A DNA stretch of 64,000 nucleotides from Anniella stebbinsi (GCA_029215795.1 JARDYH010000007.1:76891763-76955762); one strand, 5' to 3'. Numbered from the stretch's first letter, positions 1 through 16,486 are shown. Made by a program: numbers and translations. The notes: generated by a model from the letters alone, not told the origin.

Positions 1-164
1 TGATATGCCAGCATCAGTAACTCCTGGTGAGGGGATGCAGCAGCAGCAGCGCCACAACCCGTGGTTGGTGACTGTGAGCTGCCCACCGCTGTAACCACCC
101 ACCATGCCCTGGCACAGTGTGGGGCATTGTGGGTAATTTTACATGGCAGCTTTCCAGCTCTGTA

Positions 165-413
165 GCTCAAGAGGGTGGCTGTGTCTCCCTTACAGAGGAT
201 GTTCCTCTACTGGGAGGGCTGACGGGGGACAGTCCTCTATTTGAAGGAATGTGAAGGGCTGTCCAGTCCAAGTCTGGTTGAAAGATAAAGGACCCTACGA
301 AGTTGGGAGGTCAGCAGGGGCCTTGAAGGTGCCTATCCACAGCCAGCACCCAGACAGCAGACTGAACAAGGCACACAGGTAACTTGGTCATAGTCCTCCT
401 TACAATGGTAAGA
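165..413 (+). repeat. Interspersed repeat, family E copy 1
   Basis: The text on 'cagtcctctatttgaagg...gggctgtccagtc' and 'ttggtcatagtcctcctta' recurs at 12100-12290, 21345-22180 and, inverted, 40205-40435, which marks a dispersed repeat. No coding potential is seen. The class is not recognised; it could be a non-autonomous DNA transposon. Confidence 0.5.
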
Positions 414-465
414 TGAATTGTATTTCTTTTAAAAGATTAGCAATTATTCTTAAATCAACACCTAT

Positions 466-489
466 ACACACACACACACACACACACAC
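466..489. repeat. (CA)n microsatellite
   Basis: About 12 CA units, followed by a short TA-rich stretch. Confidence 0.9.
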
Positions 490-1270
490 GCATATATATT
501 TGCACATTTTATGCAAATCTGTACCCTTTTCGGTGATGGATATGTGGACATCCTATTAGCCAGTGTATAGACACAAGACAACTTGTTCTAAATAATTTCT
601 GCAGACATTGTTACAACCCCATGAAGAAGACCTAACAGAAAGCAAAAGGCAGAAACGCGATGGGCTTTTTCACAATAAAGTTGTCTACAGCGTCCTGAGA
701 CGTTTCTCCCCTTTTCTTGTTCATCTCGGATGCTTACCTGCCTCGCACCCTAGATTGGGAAACACCTGGCATGCCTTGAGCCAGCATTCCCAATAGCCAT
801 GCTATCTGGGGTTGATGGGGGTTGTAGTCCCACACAACTGAAGGGCATCAAGTTGGGGAAGGCTGCCATAAGGGATAGATGCAAGGGGGAGGGGGGTATA
901 AAAGTTGAACATCCTGAAGGAAATATGTGGCTGAACTATGGATCGAAATAAAATGTGAGTTTCGCTTTGTTTCCATGTGAGAATTTCTCCATCACAACTA
1001 TGAAAACATTTGCAATTTTGGGTCAGTTCTTGCCAAACCATGAAGCAAAGGAAACTCTCATTTGCACCAACCAAATTCTATAGGTACAGCTGTTCCCAAC
1101 ACGGAGAGGATCATGATGTTCTTGCTTGCCACGGAGATCCTTTCGGGGTGGGGGGAAGTGCACCTTGGATAGCTTTCTCTCACATTCAATTTTCCCCCTA
1201 AAATATCTAAAGTTCTTTTTGTCTCAGGTATGAAGACATGTGCAGATTTGGGAAAGTTGTTCCCAAGGAA
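490..1270. other. No gene seen; part of a palindromic repeat
   Basis: Only short open frames without family signatures are present. About 805-885 resembles one half of palindromic family H ('gttgtagtcccacacaactg' then 'ggcatcaagttgggg'). Nothing else is recognised. Confidence 0.5.
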
Positions 1271-1348
1271 ATATGCTTCGCCCTGAGATCCCCGTGATAT
1301 AGAGCGGGATACAAATGTTTTAATAAATAAATTAATAAATTAATAAAT
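1271..1348 (+). mobile_element. LINE 3' end (L2-like tail)
   Basis: 'tatagagcgggatacaaatg' followed by AATAAATTAATAAA repeats is the form of an L2-type 3' terminus, where the ORF2 end is followed by a tandem A/T-rich tail. The body is missing (5' truncated). Confidence 0.55.
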
Positions 1349-1995
1349 TTCTTATTTTTTTTAAAAAAATGAACTGAATAAAATTCCAACCCATCCCTAA
1401 ATTGAACTGCACACAACTGCCATTTCCTAACCCCCCGACAACTTGATTTCTCAACATCCGCTGCTCTCTTTCACCTTGATCTTTTTTCCCCATTTGGATT
1501 ATTTATTGTGAAAATGTCTGATGACAGCCGCCACCCACCGTTGTACAAGTTGTACATTCTAGCACTTCCCTACTGTCAATCTGCGGCAGAGGGAGATTAA
1601 ACTGTCTCTAAGTGGAGCTAATTTCGGATTATGACACAGTTACCACAAAGTGACAAGGCGAACACACCAGTTTCTGAAAAATGCTTCCAGTTTTTATGTC
1701 ATTATGATTTGGAATGTAGGCATGGAGTTTACACCTTGTCTAAGTATGCATGTGACAAGAGCCTACCAAAGTTCACTGAGGGCATGCTGGAAGATTAGGG
1801 GAGGCTCCCCTCCCCCCCCCCAAAAAATAATAATCTGTGGGGCAGTAGATTAAATTTAGCAGCAGAATTCTGCCTGCTTGCTTTCTCTGGAATCTCCATC
1901 AGTAAAAAGGATAGAGAATGAAAAGCGTCATGGAGCCTGGAATATTCTCGAGCCCCCGCCCTACCCAGACCCCTTAGTGTCTGCTGCCCTGATTT
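1349..1995. other. No feature recognised
   Basis: No conserved frame, splice pattern or clear repeat was seen in this stretch. Confidence 0.4.
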
Positions 1996-2160
1996 CTAGG
2001 GTGACCAACTGTCAGGATTTCCCCAGACTTGTCCTGTTTTTTGTTCTATCCTGGGTGTCAGGGGGGATTTTCTGTATTTTTCTATAATGTTCTGGAATGA
2101 CACATTAGAGGGAGGACGTCATTCCTGGAGGCATGTCATTCTGGAGGTGCATCATTTCCC
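1996..2160 (+). mobile_element. DNA-transposon relic, family D
   Basis: It begins 'tagggtgaccaactgtcagg' and holds 'cctgggtgtcagggggga'. The reverse complement of the same text ends the block at 37716-37848. The terminus TAGGGTGACC is shared with family A. No frame encodes a transposase, so this is a non-autonomous copy. Confidence 0.55.
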
Positions 2161-2189
2161 CCCACACACACACACACACATTGTGCAAG

Positions 2190-5100
2190 TTACACAAAAC
2201 TATTTCATTCACAAATTGTGAAAGAAAATGGTATATCGTTTTGAAAGAGTTGAGGCCAGCTCTAGAAACTCAGCGGGATGATCAGGGACTGAGAGATAAA
2301 CTTAGTCTGAAGGGAAACAACTTTTTGGAGAACCTCTGCATTTTGCTTAACCAGATTCAGGCAGATAAATCAAGTAATGGGCTGGGAACTCCATCATATA
2401 ATCAGAAAGAAAGTGAGGTAGGTAGGATTGAACAAGGGAGGGCAATAATATTGGACCTTGAGAAGGACTCTGGACACATCAATACTATGAACTTAGAGGA
2501 GGGAGTAAAAATGTATAGTCTACTACCATCCGCCCAGTCTAAGAAAGGTAGCTCTCAATTAGTGGTTCCAGTGAAAATTAATCTGCTAGTAAGAGCTGCC
2601 AAGCAGGGGCCCTATTATGTGGACCTAGCCTGATCCCTCTTCTCATTTCCAAAGAGCCACCAAGTATGTTCCACCCCTTCTTGGCTGGCAATGAGATACT
2701 TGGACAATGATGTAATTGGGTTTACCGATGCATGCCCCCTGAGCCAGAGGCAAGCAGACATCTTACAGCCACTTCAGAATCTAAATACTAGGTGCTGTCT
2801 CAACATGGGTGATATCGTAATAGTTGAGGATGGCAGTAGCATAATCCCTATGAATTCAAGAATTCTAGACAATTCCGCATGACAGAATAGGGAAAATGGA
2901 GATAAGCCCTCCCCTTATAGACTGGAGCAGCAGGAGGATCTAGCATTGGATAGGAACTGTCAGCACTCTCTTATCTGGGCACTACTTCAGACCATCATTG
3001 TAGATTAATTTCCTGGAATATAGCAGGACTGACCAACAAACTACTCGATAAGGAGGTCATCACCTTTTTGAAGCAATTTTATATTATCTGCCTTCAAGAA
3101 AATTGGGTATGTTCCAAACAGCCTGGCATCAGTCTTAAGGGATTTAACTACTGGCTAAAGCCTGCTCACAAGTTGTTAAAATATGGGCGGCCAAGTGGAG
3201 GTTTAATTACTTATGTATCTACCAAATACAATATTAAAAGCACTGAGATTAGCGTAGCTAGCCCTAAAATTCAATGTGTGAATATATATAAACATTTACA
3301 TCCCACCCAGAAATTCCAAATACAGCAGCGGCAATTTTGGGGTGAGTTGGGTGAATTTATTGAACAACTCGAGTTTACAAGCCAGGGGCTTCTATTATCC
3401 TAATGGGAGATGTAAATGCCCGCATTGGTCCAAATGAGGAATGCCTTCTGGATGAGATCAATTTGCATAACTCACAAGTTCAACTCTCCCCTTTAAATGC
3501 AGGTAGGGAAGCAAGGGATGCTAAGATTAATTACTATGGTAAAGCATTCAACAGCATAATTATGCAATACAATCCTTATATTCTTAATGGGAATCACCCT
3601 AATGATAAACCTGGTAATATAACCTTCTTCTCTGGCCGGAGTGGAAGTGTCATAGACCACATGATTGTTTCTATTGACTTGATTCCTCTTATTAGTAATT
3701 TTGAAGTATATTGCTATCCTGAGAGGGACCACTACCCAATAGATCTATCTTTACGGTGGCATCTAAGATGCATATTTCACAAGGGGATAATATTAGGAAT
3801 AAGCCAGCTATTAACCCTTTTTAAAGAATTAGATGATCAGTTCAAGTGGAACATCAATTGCTTGAGATTCTGTATGATGAGAAATTCCTTGTGCTACATA
3901 GTAATTTTATCCTTAACCCAGAGCATAATGATTTGGTTTTGTGGTTTTTCTAACATTTTACATATACTGAATCCTTTATTTTGTAAGAGAAGGGCCCTAA
4001 ACCCATCTAATTCCACGTCTTCTTTTGGGTGGTATAAAAGAGAATGCAAATTGGCTAAAACAAATCTTCAAGCGTTTGCAAGAATAGCTTGTAAGGTTCA
4101 AGCCCCCAGACTAATTTCTTATTGCAGTCAGTTACGATGCAACTATAAGACATTATGAAGACATAAAAAGTCTCTATATGCTAAGTCCCAATGGAAAGAG
4201 CTCCTATTGGCTGCTCAAAGTAAATACTCACAGAGATTCTGGAAACTTATCAACAAATTGAGCTCCAATGGTCATTTAGTGATGGAACCAAATATCCCTT
4301 CACATGTATGGGAGGCTCATTTCAGGACCTGTTCAATGAACTTATCTCCCAAGACCAGCTAACAAAATCTCACACAGCTAATACCACTCTAAACATCATC
4401 ATAGGGGAAGACCCCCCAATGTGGGATCCTGTCTCTCCTAGTGAAATCTGTGAATTAATTACCACTCTAAAGAATAGGAAGGCATCTGAGGAAGATGGTA
4501 TTATTGGGGAAGTTTACAAAGCAGCCCCTAATTGGTGAGCCTCTATACTTGCAGTTCTATGTACAGAAATCAGCAATAGTGATCACTTCCCTCTGCAATG
4601 GAATATCAGTATAGTGGTCCCCATATTTAAAAAAAGGTTACCCTAGTAAACTAGCCAACTACCGTCCTATTAGTCTGCTGGATATTTCATCTAAAATTTA
4701 CTCCAGCTATCTATTAAAGAAATTAAACCATTGGCTTGAGTCTAGTGAGTTGATTGCAGATGAACAGACAGGTTTTTGTTGCAACCGCTCAACAATCGAT
4801 TGTTGTTTTGTTCTTTCTCATTTCGTTCATAAATATGTAAAACTGAAGCACAGACGCTTATATGTGGCATTTATTGATTTCTCAGCTGCATTTGATTCAA
4901 TTAATCGTGACTGACTGGGTTAAACTAAACAAATCCTCAATTGACAAAAGATTATTGATGCTGATACAGAAACTTCATTCTGATACTAAAGTTCAGGTTA
5001 GGACAGACCTTTCAGACCTGATTCATACTACGCGAGGTGATGTTTATTGGCACCAACACTGTTTAACATTCAGGTTAATTCTTTAATAACTGACCTAAGT

Positions 5101-6343
5101 AACAACGATTGCTATGTGCCCTCCAAATTGGGTTCTAGGACAGTTACCATTCTTATGTATGCTGATGACACTATTCTACTGTCTCAGACCCAACAAGGGC
5201 GAAAGAGATTACTAAAATCTTTCAGTCAATTAGCCACAAAAGAAAAGCTGAAAATCAACTATAAAAAGACAAAAGTGCTGGTTTTCGCCAATAGATTAAA
5301 AATATACAAGTGGCAAATTGATGGATGCTCCATAGAACAGGTGAAATCTTTTAAATATTTAGGCTTATGGTTCTCCTCAACTGGAAACTGGAATAGTCAC
5401 CTAGATAATGCACACACACACACAAAAAGCCATTAACATGGTGAATTCCCTAGTAAGATTTTACTGGGGCAAAGGTGGTAGACAGACTCTCCCAGCTCTC
5501 AAAACCTATGAGTCCAAAGTTATAGCACAGATTTGCTATAATCCTCAAATATGGGGGGGTCTATACAGAAAGTGAATCTTGAAACTCCACAAAATAAATA
5601 ACTATGAGCTGTCCTTGAGCTACCCAAGACAACAGAGTCTTCTATTCTCCGACTGGAAGCGGGCTTTTGTTTGCTGAAGACCAAAGTACATGTTCTTGCC
5701 CTCAGATATTGGTTAAAACTGAAAAGGAAAATAGGATCTATCTTAGTATTCATTGATTTTAGGGAGATGCTGAACTTTAATAACAGAGTGTTTCTATCCT
5801 GGAACCAGGAAATGCTACAAATTATTGAAATTATGGACTCTCTCTGGAAATTTTGAGCTCTTCAAATTTTGAAATGGCATCTCGATACTTAAAATCTTAT
5901 ATGCTAAAACAGGATTTCTGAGCTGACTGTGTCTCTGCCGGTCTGTCAAAATGTGCCCCCCTGGTATGCTACATTACCCATTCAGACTCCCTACCCAGAA
6001 TATATAACAACCATTACAAATTTCAAATGGAGGAAAGCTTTTACAGCCTTACAATTTCAGTCCATGAGCTCTGCTATAATCTCTGGACGATACCGTCAGA
6101 TTCCCTACGAACAAAGAGTCTGCCCATGCTTGGCCAACTTGCCTGAAGACCTCCCTCATTATCTGCTTGTCTGCCCGATTTATGTAGATTTAACGACAGC
6201 TTTGTTTAAGGATTCAGACCTGCCATCAGGCAAATCTGATGGGTACCTGATCAATTTTTTATTGGGGAATAGATTGCAGCAATTCTAAGGAGGAAGTTTT
6301 GTGACAAGTTGAACTGTCTTGATGAGTAATCCCTTACTGTTAG
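2190..6343 (+). mobile_element. Decayed APE-type non-LTR retrotransposon with ORF2 fragments
   Basis: Fragments in different + frames read as one LINE ORF2 in order. An endonuclease start lies near 3010-3110 (SWNIAGLTNK, then LQENW). The endonuclease core follows at 3403-3750 (MGDVNARIG, later DHMIV and RDHYPIDL, as in the GD-N and S/R-DH motifs). Reverse transcriptase blocks lie at 4308-4540, about 4650-4900 (NYRPISLL, DEQTGF, FIDFSAAFDS) and 5047-5436 (LMYADDTILLS, the YADD catalytic box, then FKYLGLWFS). A C-terminal Cys/His block lies at 6120-6180 (CPC, then HYLLVCP). The text at 2190-2880 may be the 5' part or ORF1. Frameshifts and stops separate the blocks, so it is inactive. The clade is uncertain among APE-bearing LINEs; it is not L1, judged by the endonuclease and C-terminus. 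The family's role is target-primed copying of RNA into DNA. Confidence 0.85.
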
Positions 6344-6525
6344 TAGGGTGACCAGATAAAATCCAGGTCAGGGCTCATGTAACTTTAACAATTGTAGAGA
6401 AAAGGGAATTTCAGCCAGTGTTATTTGTATGCAATTAGTTCCTGGTGAAATTCCCTCTTCATCACAACAGTTAAAGTTGCAGGGGCCCTCCCTTCTTTTG
6501 TATATGGTCACTCTGTATAGAGCCT
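6344..6525. mobile_element. Family A palindromic MITE, half copy
   Basis: It starts TAGGGTGACCAGATAAAATC and runs through the arm to 'ggtcactct', where the full-length copies would begin the second half. It lies directly after the LINE. Confidence 0.8.
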
Positions 6526-6673
6526 ACTAAGAATGACAGGAGAAACTTTCCAGCATAGAGAAGCAACAAACAGACAGGTACACAATGAGTGGATGTGAAA
6601 AGACTCAGCCACTTTTGCAACAAACTCAATCACAGTTCATCCTGACCCTACAGCTACTTACTGATGGCTTACA

Positions 6674-6993
6674 TAGGTTGACCATTTGAAATGGAGGACA
6701 GGGCTCATGTAACTTTAACAGTTATAGAGAAAAGGGAATTTCAGCCAGTGTCATTTGTATGCAATTAGTTCCTGGTGAAATTCCCTTTTCATCCCAAGAG
6801 TTAAAGTTGTAGGGGCCCTGCCTTCTCTAGTATATGGTCACTCTAGTATAGTGCCTGCACCTTTAACTGTTGTGATGAAGAGGGAATTTCACCAGGAACT
6901 AATGGCATACAAATGACACTGGCTGAAATTCCCTTTTCTCTATAACTGTTAAAGTTACATGAGCCCTGTCCTCCTTTTCATATGGTCAGCCTA
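6674..6993. mobile_element. Family A palindromic MITE, full length (320 bp)
   Basis: The ends are TAGGTTGACC and GGTCAGCCTA. The two halves are near reverse complements (CTTTAACAGTT arm and AACTGTTAAAG arm). The flank GCTTACA occurs on both sides (6667-6673 and 6994-7000), which fits an 8-bp hAT-type target duplication with one base lost. Confidence 0.85.
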
Positions 6994-7531
6994 GCTTACA
7001 TTATGCTGCCCATCTTCTAATCCTCACATGACAGGGATGCAGTTTGAAAGTGCATGTACATCCACTATTATCACAGACTTTTCAAGAATAAAATTTATAC
7101 AAGCAACTAGTTCCAACCAAAAAGATTACACGACTTGCCCACATTGTCTGCCTCAATGAGGCATTATCCTCATTACATCACCAGCATCTGGCAGAGCTAG
7201 GCAGCTTCTTCTTAGCAAGCCTCCGTGATGTGCAATATACACAAAAGGGTAGTGAATTAATCACCTCTTTCCTCAAATATCTATATTAAGTGCAGAATAA
7301 TAATACATGAGCTACAGTTTCAATACTGCCATCTCTACATGAGCCTATATGACTTTCCAGAAGGATTCTTTTAAATCAGTCCTCAAGGACAGCTGACGGC
7401 AATACATTCAGTCTTATGTTAATAAAAGCTCACCAGCATTTTAAAACCATTGTCTTGCAAATAAGATGCCGGCCTGTCAGAAAGGCTATGTGGAAAGTGA
7501 TCATACCATGGAAAATTTTTCTTATACTGAC
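6994..7531. other. No gene seen
   Basis: Unremarkable AT-rich sequence. No protein family is recognised on either strand and no clear repeat copy elsewhere in the window was found. Confidence 0.4.
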
Positions 7532-7933
7532 CAGGGCCGTGCAAAACTGGTAATATGCCCAGGCCAGATGGGAAGTGTGTGCCCCCCATTTCAAAAAAGG
7601 AGAACAACATGGCCGCTCCAAGGGGGCATGCCCACCAACATGTCAGTTCTACATAACACCTTCATATTAAACCTGTTCTGCAACACCTCAAGGCACATAT
7701 ATCCCCACCCCACATGCGGCATGGCCCTCTAGAGCTTGTAGTCTGGCCGTGGTATTCACGACGGAACGGCTTCTGCACTGTTTCCGCAAGACGGGCTCCT
7801 CGCTTCTCGATGGGCCGCTTATGCTACGGAAGCAGTAGCATAAGCTGGGGGGACCTCCTCATCGGAGTGCCCCCTAAAATTGTGGGCTCCGGGCCAACTG
7901 GCCCCACTGCCCCCCACCCTCTGCATGGCCCTG
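7532..7933. mobile_element. hAT-like non-autonomous element with CAGGG ends (402 bp)
   Basis: It starts CAGGGCCGTGCA and ends TGCATGGCCCTG, which are inverted repeats with the CAGGG terminus typical of hAT elements. The flanks 'atactgac' (7524-7531) and 'atagtgac' (7934-7941) match at 7 of 8 bases, as expected for an aged 8-bp duplication. The interior is GC-rich and encodes no transposase. Confidence 0.7.
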
Positions 7934-8089
7934 ATAGTGACCAAATTGTTGTCCCATTCAGTATCATGGAGGTGCTGTCTAATTCTTGGAGAACATCATT
8001 TGGGTTGCATACAAGTTAGTGACTACTTTGCATCGGCAGCTTAGAAAATGCGTCACCACAATGAACCTGATTTAGGACCGATTTAAACA

Positions 8090-8215
8090 CTCCTGAATCT
8101 CCAAAATAGAGGAAATGCATCGCCAAAACGGAGGATGACAGAGGACGCAGAGTTGCATAACTTTCCCATATGCTACTTTACATGTATAGATGCAAATTTG
8201 GAAATGATGACTACG
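8090..8215 (+). repeat. Family K interspersed repeat, fragment
   Basis: 'gaggaaatgcatc' and 'gatgcaaatttggaa' recur at 31496-31670, 51380-51500 and 54170-54260. It is non-coding. Confidence 0.5.
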
Positions 8216-8259
8216 GAGTTGGCTTTTCTCCTCCTCCTTCCCAATCCATTGTTCTTTTG

Positions 8260-8400
8260 TGTCATGTCTGTTAGGTTGTAAACTTGTGCCTCAGGCTGAG
8301 GCTGTCACGTATCAAATATTTGTAAACCATTTTGGGATGCAGTTCTTGCTGAAGAGCCCAGTAAACATGGTTAAAGCAAATAAAACTATAATTTAAAAAG
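8260..8400 (+). mobile_element. LINE 3' end fragment
   Basis: 'gttaggttgtaaacttgtgcc ... tttgtaaaccattttgggat ... aataaaac' has the layout of an L2/CR1-type 3' untranslated end. The tail is short and decayed, so this is a weak call. Confidence 0.35.
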
Positions 8401-8404
8401 AAAT

Positions 8405-8765
8405 CCAATGCATCTCACCATTGTTGGGGAAGAGGGCCGACTCTAGGTTTTTGAAGGTCTTTGGGTAAAACGCTCTTAATGGGCCCCTTCCCTCAGTGAG
8501 TTTGCCTTGTCACCACCATCACCGCCAAGCGACTGTTGCTTCTCATCCTCTTTCTCAACATTGCTCCTGCTTCTTTGCTTGATAGGCAGAGAGCCAGTGA
8601 GAACCAGGCCGTAGCATCTACTGCTTCTCCTTTTCACCAGTACCATTGTCTGGGCTATAGCAACAGCAGGTGAACTAACCCATGGGGCCCCTTGCTGGGC
8701 TGTGGGCCCTTGCCAGGTGCCCAACCATGCCTACCCTTGGTGCCAGTTCTGGTGAGGAACACTAT
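8405..8765. other. No gene seen
   Basis: Open frames here (for example 82 codons on the minus strand) show no family motif. Nothing else is recognised. Confidence 0.4.
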
Positions 8766-8768
8766 GAG

Positions 8769-9348
8769 CCTGTTCAGATGACTCTTCAGACTCTGTAATG
8801 AGCGAAACTGTGATTCTCCGGGGTTAGCACTAACCACAAGCCGTGCTGTCGCACACAACACTTCAAGCCACGGTTAGAGCCGCTAACCCTGCTGCAGACG
8901 GTGCAATGGTGGTTAGTGAGTGAGCAGGGTTTAGCAAAAGGCATCACACAAGACATCTTAAATCCTGCTGCTTAACCTAGGGTGACCAGATAAAATCCAG
9001 GTCAGGCTTCATGTAACTTTAACAGTTGTAGAGAAAAGGGAATTTCAGCCAGTGTCATTTGTATGCAATTAGTTCCTGGTGAAATTCCCTCTTCATCACA
9101 ACAGTTAAAGGTGCAGGCACTATACTAGAGTGACCATATTCAAAAGAAGGCAGGGCCCCTGCAACTTTAACTGTTGTGATGAAGAGGGAATTTCACCAGG
9201 AACTAATTGCATACAAATGACACTGGCTGAAATTCCCTTTTCTCTACAACTGTTAAAGTTACATGAAGCCTGACCTGGATTTTATCTGGTCACCCTAGGT
9301 TAAGCAAAAGCCTTAACCAGCAGGGTTTAAGGTGTCTTCTGAACAGGC
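8769..9348. mobile_element. Family B palindromic MITE split by a family A insertion
   Basis: The outer ends read CCTGTTCAGA and TCTGAACAGG. The interior shows the 'ggttagtgagtgagcagggtt' text found in other B copies (13435-13620, 43597-43771, 59628-59836). A full family A element occupies 8988-9297 inside it. Confidence 0.7.
8988..9297. mobile_element. Family A palindromic MITE inside family B (310 bp)
   Basis: The ends are TAGGGTGACCAGATAAAATC and its complement near 9280. The flanking octamers are gcttaacc (left) and ggttaagc (right). These are inverted copies of each other, not the direct duplication seen at other A copies. Confidence 0.85.
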
Positions 9349-9990
9349 CATATGATGAGGTGCCACCTGTGTCTGCTCAGTCTTCTGCCCAGGTGCTCAC
9401 TGTTGCTGAGCACCTTCAAGGTCTTTGCTCTCCCATCTTATGGCTCTTCATCTTCAAACCAGGCTTGGACCAGGAAGACCTTCAAATGGAGGCCACTTTC
9501 AACTAGAGGACTCTCCTCTGTAAAGTAGGGCACAAGGCCACCCCAAATGGGATGCTGGGCCAGACGGGCAAGGGAAATCTCTGCAGACTTCCATACAAAT
9601 GAATCAATGGAGGCATAAATCATGGCACCCATAATACACTACCTGAGGCAACCAGCTCACCTTGTCTCATCGAGGGAGGGCCGGCTCCGCTTTCAAACCA
9701 CGTGGGGGATGATTTGCGGCAAAGGGCAAACCAACCTGTGGATGATGATCATGGGGACCAGAATGACTCAGACCATTTGAGCAAGGGAAAAGGGGTGATG
9801 ACTGGAAGCTGGCGTGACTCGGCCCTCCACATGGCAGCTTTAGGTTGACATCTTCCTCCTTCTCTGACAATTGCCTGTTATATCATCAGGAAGTTTGAAT
9901 AAGCTGAATAATGGATTTGATCCTAGTCATTGAAGGCGGGGATGTTAACAAGCACTTCCTGATAAACCAAAGCTCAGCTAAGCCGGGGCA
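9349..9990. other. Upstream region of gene 1
   Basis: No gene or clear repeat was recognised. It precedes the probable promoter and may hold regulatory sites that cannot be read from sequence alone. Confidence 0.4.
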
Positions 9991-10000
9991 GGACTTTGAA

Positions 10001-10008
10001 ATAAAAAG
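10001..10008 (+). promoter_or_regulatory. TATA-like box of kallikrein gene 1
   Basis: ATAAAAAG lies about 30 bases before a short stretch (10030-10056) that ends in a good splice donor (gtaagg). The spacing suits a TATA-driven start near 10030. This is an inference from spacing only; no transcript was seen. Confidence 0.35.
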
Positions 10009-10029
10009 CCAGAAGGGGACAGGGAGACA

Positions 10030-10056
10030 GTACATAGGATTCCAGCAGCCTTGGGG
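10030..10056 (+). other. Putative non-coding first exon of gene 1
   Basis: The text ends 'cttgggg' before GTAAGG at 10057. The next acceptor that makes sense is 'catttcctacag' at 11566-11577, which begins the exon carrying the start codon. Many kallikrein genes have a 5' untranslated exon. The exact start is unknown. Confidence 0.35.
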
Positions 10057-10795
10057 GTAAGGAATCCCTGTACTTCTGTTGCTTTCTGACTGATAGCTTT
10101 CAGGGCACTATTATGAAAGGTGGATCATTTCTCAGGGAAAGCAGGAGTGAGTGCATTCTCTCTGGCAATCACCTCGGGAGGCAGAGGGAGTTGGTTGATG
10201 GGAGTTTTCACCCTTGACAGCTGACACCCTCATTTCGTGTTCCTGCCGCCTTATCTGGGATATCTGCAACTTTGGCTGGTGAATCTGCACAGATCCGGGC
10301 AGCCAGAAATTACTGCCTCCAGCCAAGGAGGGTCTCCCCAGCATAACCTCTCAGTCAGGAGCTGCCTCCCGGTGACTCAACCGGAGACAGGTTCCTGCTT
10401 TCTGCTTGCGCTCCGCGGACCACAGAGATCTCTTGGCTGCTGGGTCAATAGCTCTGACGGCTTTCTGCGCAATTGGGATATATTTAAGAGTTGTTTGTGT
10501 TGGGTGAAAAAAATGGCATGGATGGATTCAACCTGAGGTGCGTATTGTTAAGGGGTAGGGTAGGGGTTCTTTCCTGCAAGTGTTTATTTATTAGGGCCAG
10601 ACCCTGGCATCTCCAGCAGCAAACTCAGCGGACATAATTTCTATGACAATATCAAGGTAAAGATCAGAACGAGCAACTGAAGTGAACGGAGCTGATTTTC
10701 TCTTAGACCTCTTCAAGTTAACGAGGAACTCAGCCATTCTGCACGTTTTGCAGAATGAGTCAGTTGGATGAGGTGATCAAATGCTGAGTGTAGGT

Positions 10796-10837
10796 CTGTT
10801 TGCTGTGTGCTGTGTGCTGTGTGTGTGTGTGTGTGTG
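10796..10837. repeat. (GT)n microsatellite
   Basis: 'tgctgtgtgc' units grade into a pure GT run, in the first (untranslated) intron of gene 1. Confidence 0.85.
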
Positions 10838-10972
10838 ATCGTTTTGAATGTTCTGTCCCCATAAAAATCTTTTTGCTCATCCTAATGTAGACATTCAGGA
10901 GAGGGGAGACTCCACTGAACTTTTCTCTGCAATGTGCTATTTTACTATGTAGGGAGGTTTTTATGTATAGCC

Positions 10973-11150
10973 TAGGGTGACCATATGAAAAGGAGGACAG
11001 AGCTCCTGTATCTTTAACAGTTGTATTGAAGGGGGAATTTCAGCAGGTGTCATTTGTAGGCAAGCAGCACCTGATGAAATTCCCTCTTCATCGCAACAGT
11101 TAAAGCTGCAGGAGCCCTGCCCTCTTTTGGATCTGGGCACGCTAGTAGGG
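10973..11150. mobile_element. Family A MITE variant, half length
   Basis: It starts TAGGGTGACCATATGAAAAG and reaches 'gatctgggcacgctag'. This is the ATATGAAAAGGAGG subfamily. It lies in the leader intron of gene 1. Confidence 0.75.
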
Positions 11151-11151
11151 T

Positions 11152-11272
11152 GAGCAATTTGTAGCCCTCTAGATGTCTTGGCTTACAACTCCCCTCACTA
11201 TTGACTATGCTGGCCAGGGCTGATGGGAATTGTAGGCCAAAACATCTAGAGAACCACAAGTAGCCCAACCCT
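11152..11272. mobile_element. Palindromic repeat family H
   Basis: 'ccctctagatgt' and 'aacatctagaga' form inverted arms, with 'cttacaactcccc' and 'gggaattgtaggcc' inside. This is the common plan of family H copies in the window. Confidence 0.6.
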
Positions 11273-11615
11273 GTTGTATAGGATCAATCATAAATAGTGT
11301 GTCTTTCTGCAATCTGAAATAGTACAGTCCAGGATTCTACCATCTCACTTTAGTACCTCATTCGTGTAATGGGCAAAATGGTTCTCATTGAAAACTGATT
11401 CCCTGTTATTTTGCCGATGGTGGTATGACTGTACCACTTTGGAGAATTTTTTGGGGTCTCCACTCTCTAATTCTCCCTCTCTAATTCTCTCCCTCCCCTT
11501 TCTCCCACTGTTTCATCCTTGTCCCCGGGACACTTAAAACAAAAGGAATGATTGTACTATAATCTCATTTCCTACAGAAAATCTTATTCCTGGAAAGAAT
11601 AACTACTCAGCCGCC

Positions 11616-16346
<4,731 letters not shown>

Positions 16347-16480
16347 TCATCTTGTGGCAATCCCGAATGAACTCTGAGGGGAGGGGGAACATACTTATTG
16401 TTTACTGGATTCCCCACATTGATTGTTCTCTTCCGTGGTTCTTTTGCCACTTTCCTGGTGCTCCGAAAAGAATGTGAAAT

Positions 16481-16486
16481 AATAAA
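16481..16486 (+). terminator. Polyadenylation signal of gene 1
   Basis: AATAAA lies 135 bases after the stop codon and is followed by a GT/T-rich stretch ('ggtgtttttgacc'). Confidence 0.75.

Noticed and set aside
2133..2633. A 166-codon frame that could be a host gene
   Set aside because: It directly precedes the LINE endonuclease and has no splice context. It is more likely the 5' part of the LINE.
7714..8019. A 101-codon frame in GC-rich sequence that might be a CpG-island gene
   Set aside because: It lies in a 402-bp hAT-like element with inverted ends and extends past its border. There is no domain.
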